From S012-113 sp965368405 (lineage in GTDB: Bacteria > Bacteroidota > Bacteroidia > Cytophagales > Cyclobacteriaceae), in NCBI GenBank assembly GCA_965368405.1, contig CBDUMS010000109.1, forward strand, positions 1 through 9,152: a DNA stretch of 9,152 nt. Direction: 5' to 3'. A program made the translations under genes and the position numbers. Below, in pieces: positions 6,473 through 9,152 of this stretch. The stretch's first letter is position 1. Each line of letters opens with the position of its first letter. Under the pieces are notes generated by a model that was not told the DNA's origin, searched no databases, and was given only the letters and a program-made list of their open reading frames with translations.

Positions 6473-7627
6473 ATGAAGACATCGAAGTTTACGCGTAGGA
6501 ACTGGTTAAAATCAAGTCTGATATTAGGCGCAGGAGCTGCCATTACCCCATCTGTTGCATTCGCTGGGAGTTCGGGTTATAATAAGTTTACGGGTGAATT
6601 CGAACTGAGTTCTGAGCTAAATGGCTTAAAGGCCAAACTTAATTCAAATGAAAACCCCTATGGGCCATCAGCGAAAGCCATTGAGGCATTTAAATCTGCA
6701 GCCGAAGGCGGTAACCTTTACCCTTTTGCTTATTCAAGGGAAGTACGAGAAATAATTGCAAAAGAGGAAGGGGTAACGGCAGACCATATTTTCTTGGGAT
6801 CCGGTTCGTCGGAAATTCTTACCATGACCGGATTAGCTTATGGAGCTAATAATGGCGCATTAATGAGCGCTTTCCCTACATTTAGAACCATGCTCGATAC
6901 GGCGGTTGGAATCGGTTGCGATTGGCAACAAGTACCGTTAGATGAAGCTAATGTTCATGACCTTGCTGCAATGAAAAAGGCAGTTAATGATGATACTAAG
7001 TTGATTTACATCTGTAACCCAAATAATCCAACGGGCACTTTACTGCCTACGGCCGAGTTGAAAAGCTTTTGTAGTGAGATGAGTAAATCGGTTCCGGTTT
7101 TTGTCGATGAAGCATACACCGATTTTATGGATGACCCTGCGGCGGTCTCGATGATCGATTTAATAAGAAAGGGCGAGGATGTGATTATAGCTAGAACATT
7201 TTCCAAAATTCATGGTATGGCTGGCTTGAGGATTGGTTATGGAATTGCCCAACCTGAAACCGCGAAAAAGATTACGGCGTATTCCACCAGGCTAATTACC
7301 GTAAGTGGGCCATCTCTTAGAGCTGCCATGGCAAGTTTTAAGGATGATGACTTTAAGGCAATGTGCCGAAAGAAAAATGCCGAGGCTAGAGAATATACTT
7401 ATAACGAATTACGCAAACTGGGTTTCAATCCAGTCCCATCGCACACAAGTTTCATGATCTTTCCGATTGAGATGAAGCCCAAAACATTCCTAGAAGCTAT
7501 GAATAAGGAAGGGGTCGCCGTTAGGTCCTGGATGTTCGATGATCAGAATTGGTGCAGGGTGAGTATTGGTACCCTCGATGAGATGAAATCTTTTATCAGT
7601 ACAATCGATAGCGTTTATCAGGTTTAG
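6473..7627 (+). CDS. Tat-exported PLP aminotransferase, HisC-like fold type I
   Basis: The 384-aa product begins with a twin-arginine signal peptide: TRRNWLK (7-13), a hydrophobic segment SSLILGAGAAITPSVA, and a cleavage site after AFA (residue 31). The mature part is a class I/II aminotransferase resembling histidinol-phosphate aminotransferase. It has NENPYGPS (58-66), GSGSSE (109-114), CNPNNPTG (181-188), PLP-contacting Asp212 and Tyr215 in VDEAY, the Schiff-base Lys245 in TFSKIHGMAG, and GLRIGY (251-256). All catalytic residues are present, so it should be active. Tat export of an already folded, cofactor-loaded enzyme makes sense and argues against a role in cytoplasmic histidine synthesis. 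Its amino donor and acceptor are unknown. It follows arsS by 74 bp in the same direction; a link to arsenosugars is only a possibility. The ATG is fixed by the signal peptide. Confidence 0.9.
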   Translation: MKTSKFTRRNWLKSSLILGAGAAITPSVAFAGSSGYNKFTGEFELSSELNGLKAKLNSNENPYGPSAKAIEAFKSAAEGGNLYPFAYSREVREIIAKEEGVTADHIFLGSGSSEILTMTGLAYGANNGALMSAFPTFRTMLDTAVGIGCDWQQVPLDEANVHDLAAMKKAVNDDTKLIYICNPNNPTGTLLPTAELKSFCSEMSKSVPVFVDEAYTDFMDDPAAVSMIDLIRKGEDVIIARTFSKIHGMAGLRIGYGIAQPETAKKITAYSTRLITVSGPSLRAAMASFKDDDFKAMCRKKNAEAREYTYNELRKLGFNPVPSHTSFMIFPIEMKPKTFLEAMNKEGVAVRSWMFDDQNWCRVSIGTLDEMKSFISTIDSVYQV

Positions 7628-7650
7628 CAAATAAGAAGCAACGGTTTAAC

Positions 7651-7658
7651 TATTTTTG
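7651..7658 (+). promoter_or_regulatory. Candidate -7 element for the hydrolase gene
   Basis: TATTTTTG matches TAnnTTTG and ends 9 nt before the ATG at 7668. No TTG lies at the expected distance upstream. If used, the transcript would be nearly leaderless. It also covers the alternative TTG start at 7656. Confidence 0.35.
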
Positions 7659-7667
7659 CGCTGTTTT

Positions 7668-8627
7668 ATGCCTATAGTTGAATCAAAGTATACCGCTCCC
7701 CTTATTTTTCGAAATAAGCATCTGGCAACTATCCTGCCTAGCGTATTTAGAAAGATAAATGCCAATTACACGCGAGAAAGAATTAATACTTCCGATGGAG
7801 ATTTCATTGATATCGATTGGCAAAAAGGGAAAAATGATAAACTTGCGATTTTAACGCACGGTCTCGAAGGGCACTCAGAAAGACATTATATTACGGCAAC
7901 AGCAAATTACCTCAGCCTTAGAGGGTGGGACGTAGCTGCATGGAATTGCCGTAGCTGTTCAGGGGAAATGAACCTCAAGCCCCGGCTCTATAGTCATATT
8001 GATGCGCCTGATCTCGGTGAAGTCATCGATCATGCGCTTATGAGCGGCAAGTACAAGAAGGTATCACTGGTTGGCTTTAGTATGGGGGGGGCCATAACCT
8101 TGAATTACTTAACCAAATATCAAGAATTACATCCAAAGGAATTGCGATCGGCAGTTGTAATCTCAGCACCCATTGATGTACAAGCAAGCTCACAGGCATT
8201 GGAAAAGGCAGAGAACAAGTTTTACAGGAAACGGTTCTTAAAGAAAATGGTAGACAGGGCCATACGTAAGTCGAGTCAATTTCCTGATTTGATAGACACT
8301 ACAAATGCTGACAAGATTTTTACATTTAAGGAATATGATGAGCGGTTTACGGCAAAGCTTAATCACTGCTCTTCACCAGAGGAATTTTACCAGAAGGCTG
8401 CAACTAAAAGTGTTCTGGATAAGGTTGCTATTGATACACTACTCCTAATAGCTAAAGATGATCCGTTTATGTCGGAAAATTGCTACCCGTACAAGGAGGC
8501 ACAATCGAACCCCAGATTATATTTAGAAGTTCCTGCAAATGGGGGGCATGTTGGGTTTAGTCGATTACCGATGCGAAATAGTTATATGGAGGAAAGGGTC
8601 TATGAGTTTCTTTCAGAAAAAATATAG
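7668..8627 (+). CDS. YheT/EMB8-family alpha/beta hydrolase
   Basis: The 319-aa cytoplasmic product carries the marks of the YheT/ABHD1-3/EMB8 family: the N-terminal FRNKHLATILPSVFR, then THGLEGHSERHY (63-74), RGWDVAAWNCRSCSGEMN (85-102) and a DAPDL segment. The nucleophile is Ser138 in GFSMGG. The likely rest of the triad is an Asp of AKDDPF (264 or 265) and His294 in NGGHVGF. Family members are esterases or lipases of poorly defined substrate; plant and animal relatives act on lipids. The frame extends upstream to a TTG at 7656. I prefer the ATG at 7668 because the family N terminus follows directly and the TTG lies inside a promoter-like element. The gene is 40 nt from the aminotransferase and could be cotranscribed. 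Confidence 0.92.
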   Translation: MPIVESKYTAPLIFRNKHLATILPSVFRKINANYTRERINTSDGDFIDIDWQKGKNDKLAILTHGLEGHSERHYITATANYLSLRGWDVAAWNCRSCSGEMNLKPRLYSHIDAPDLGEVIDHALMSGKYKKVSLVGFSMGGAITLNYLTKYQELHPKELRSAVVISAPIDVQASSQALEKAENKFYRKRFLKKMVDRAIRKSSQFPDLIDTTNADKIFTFKEYDERFTAKLNHCSSPEEFYQKAATKSVLDKVAIDTLLLIAKDDPFMSENCYPYKEAQSNPRLYLEVPANGGHVGFSRLPMRNSYMEERVYEFLSEKI

Positions 8628-8644
8628 AAAAAATATGCAACTCT

Positions 8645-8674
8645 TTGCATTGATTATACTTTCTTATACTTTTG
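8645..8674 (+). promoter_or_regulatory. Bacteroidota housekeeping promoter of the tRNA-Thr gene
   Basis: TTG (8645-8647) and TACTTTTG (8667-8674) are separated by exactly 19 bp, the full TTG-N19-TAnnTTTG consensus of the primary sigma factor in this phylum. Transcription should begin near 8680, giving an 80-nt 5' leader before the tRNA. The TTG lies in the right arm of a small inverted repeat (ATGCAA 8635-8640 / TTGCAT 8645-8650) that follows the hydrolase stop. No gene is seen in 8628-8758 apart from this promoter. Confidence 0.75.
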
Positions 8675-8758
8675 TCGCGCCATTACGGGGATCTACCAAG
8701 AGAGGTTGTTAGGCCATAGAGAAGGATGGATTCTGGTAATTGGCATTTTTTAATATAG

Positions 8759-8832
8759 GCCTCCGTAGCTCAGTTGGCCAGAGCAGCTGATTTGTAATCA
8801 GCATGTCGGCGGTTCGAATCCGTCCGGGGGCT
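8759..8832 (+). tRNA. tRNA-Thr (anticodon UGU)
   Basis: A complete 74-nt cloverleaf can be drawn. The acceptor stem is GCCTCCG (8759-8765) with CGGGGGC (8825-8831), the D stem GCTC/GAGC, the anticodon stem GCTGA/TCAGC, and the T stem GGCGG/CCGTC with loop TTCGAAT. The anticodon loop TTTGTAA puts TGT at 8793-8795, which reads ACA threonine codons. The discriminator is T8832 and CCA is not encoded, so it must be added after processing. A hairpin begins at the very next base. Confidence 0.98.
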
Positions 8833-8862
8833 CGATGTAGCAGAACGAAGTTCGCTACATCG
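8833..8862 (+). repeat. Hairpin 1 after the tRNA, shared apical motif in reverse orientation
   Basis: CGATGTAGC (8833-8841) pairs perfectly with GCTACATCG (8854-8862). The enclosed 12 nt, AGAACGAAGTTC, are the reverse complement of GAACTTCGTTCT, the motif found in the next two hairpins. GAAC/GTTC in the loop can pair further around a GAA triloop. The stem starts directly at the mature tRNA 3' end. Confidence 0.8.
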
Positions 8863-8894
8863 TGCCACAGGGAACTTGCTTCTCCTGTGGTGCG
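8861..8894 (+). repeat. Hairpin 2, motif GAACTTGCTTCT
   Basis: CCACAGG (8865-8871) pairs perfectly with CCTGTGG (8884-8890) around GAACTTGCTTCT (8872-8883). Two G-U pairs and two Watson-Crick pairs can extend it to 8861-8894. The last two compete with the base of hairpin 1, so the two may be alternative at the junction. The stem sequence is unrelated to that of hairpin 1. Confidence 0.75.
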
Positions 8895-8896
8895 TG

Positions 8897-8926
8897 TCCC
8901 GCCAGGAACTTTGTTCTCCTGCGGGG
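8897..8926 (+). repeat. Hairpin 3, motif GAACTTTGTTCT
   Basis: CCCGC (8898-8902) pairs with GCGGG (8921-8925), and AGG (8904-8906) with CCT (8918-8920), leaving C8903 as a bulge; T8897-G8926 can add a wobble pair. The motif GAACTTTGTTCT spans 8906-8917, with GAAC/GTTC able to close a TTT triloop. The GC-rich stem again differs from the other two. Confidence 0.72.
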
Positions 8927-8937
8927 AGAAAAGATTT

Positions 8938-8963
8938 AAGCAACCTCTTGGGTTGCTTTTTTT
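8938..8963 (+). terminator. Intrinsic terminator of the tRNA-Thr transcript
   Basis: AAGCAACC (8938-8945) and GGTTGCTT (8951-8958) form a perfect 8-bp stem around TCTTG, followed by an unbroken run of seven T (8957-8963). This is a classical Rho-independent terminator that ends the tRNA-hairpin transcript, 4 nt before a possible start codon at 8967. Confidence 0.85.
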
Positions 8964-8966
8964 GTT

Positions 8967-9152
8967 ATGATGCATTTAGCTTATTGCACTTATGTTCTCT
9001 TCAGTCATCATGATGGTGACTTGTACGTCGGATTTAGTTCAAACTTGACGAACAGGATAAAAGATCATAAAAACGGGAAGGTATCAAGTACGAAAGGAAG
9101 AAGGCCTCTTGAGTTGATCTATTGTGAATTCCATCAGAATAAATATGATGCC
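8967..9152 (+). CDS. GIY-YIG nuclease family protein, N-terminal part (cut by window end)
   Basis: The frame is open from ATG 8967 to the end of the window, 62 codons. It shows the small single-domain GIY-YIG layout common in Bacteroidota: CTYVLFS in place of GIY, then LYVGFSSNLTNRIKDH with the YIG-like YVG and the catalytic-type Arg, then KGRRPLELIYCEFHQNKYDA. Such proteins are putative structure-selective endonucleases of about 80-100 aa, often labelled excinuclease-like; their role is unknown. A second ATG at 8970 is equally possible. An in-frame TAA at 8937 rules out longer forms. The start sits right behind the terminator, and no promoter is visible in between, so expression may depend on read-through. 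Confidence 0.85.
   Translation, partial: MMHLAYCTYVLFSHHDGDLYVGFSSNLTNRIKDHKNGKVSSTKGRRPLELIYCEFHQNKYDA

Noticed and set aside
7656..7667. TTG start adding four residues to the hydrolase
   Set aside because: An ATG follows at 7668 in front of the family N terminus, and the TTG lies within a promoter-like element.
8635..8650. Terminator for the hydrolase gene (ATGCAA-CTCT-TTGCAT)
   Set aside because: The 6-bp stem is weak and no T-tract follows. Its right arm supplies the TTG of the tRNA promoter, which is the better explanation.
8833..8926. CRISPR-like array reading of the three post-tRNA repeats
   Set aside because: Only the 12-nt tip is shared, one unit is inverted, spacing is irregular and the flanks pair with each other; there are no uniform repeats or cas genes.
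8709..8975. 88-residue open frame on the minus strand with RAPGRIRTADMLITNQLL
   Set aside because: It is the antisense reading of tRNA-Thr, the three hairpins and the terminator. Peptides of this kind are well-known false genes opposite tRNAs.

Overview
This window reads as a chromosomal segment of a Bacteroidota bacterium, probably a marine-type Cytophagales relative. The phylum call rests on several signs: perfect or near-perfect TAnnTTTG promoter elements (one with TTG exactly 19 bp upstream), no recognisable Shine-Dalgarno sequences, a tRNA gene without encoded CCA, and small secreted proteins typical of that phylum. The order is only a guess.

Positions 1-4889 hold a leftward gene series. 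Read in transcription order it is: a small secreted protein of unknown function (4889-4386), a 3-hydroxyacyl-CoA dehydrogenase (4376-3486), a secreted protein with seven CxxC pairs (3479-2784), cinA (2787-1534), and the E2 acyltransferase of a 2-oxo acid dehydrogenase complex (1431-85). The first four are separated by 9 and 6 nt or overlap by 4 nt, so they are almost certainly one operon. E2 follows after 102 bp and may have its own promoter. A further leftward gene may begin at position 29 and run off the window.

Positions 4890-5041 form a divergent control region. It carries a -7-type element facing each way, a 16-bp perfect palindrome and an 8-bp hairpin.

Positions 5042-6398 encode two rightward genes 1 nt apart: an AhpD/carboxymuconolactone-decarboxylase-like protein and the radical SAM enzyme ArsS. 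This is the core pair of arsenosugar biosynthesis. No arsenic methyltransferase (ArsM) is present in the window. Two more rightward genes follow: a Tat-exported aminotransferase of the HisC fold (6473-7627) and a YheT/EMB8-type alpha/beta hydrolase (7668-8627).

Positions 8628-9152 hold a stable-RNA locus. A full TTG-N19-TAnnTTTG promoter precedes a tRNA-Thr(UGU). The tRNA is followed without a gap by three hairpins that share a 12-nt apical motif, GAACTTNNTTCT, but have unrelated, internally complementary stems. An intrinsic terminator comes next, and a GIY-YIG nuclease gene starts 4 nt after its T-tract and is cut by the window end. The hairpin trio is the most unusual structure here. The rest is recognisable accessory or housekeeping metabolism, with two odd secreted proteins.
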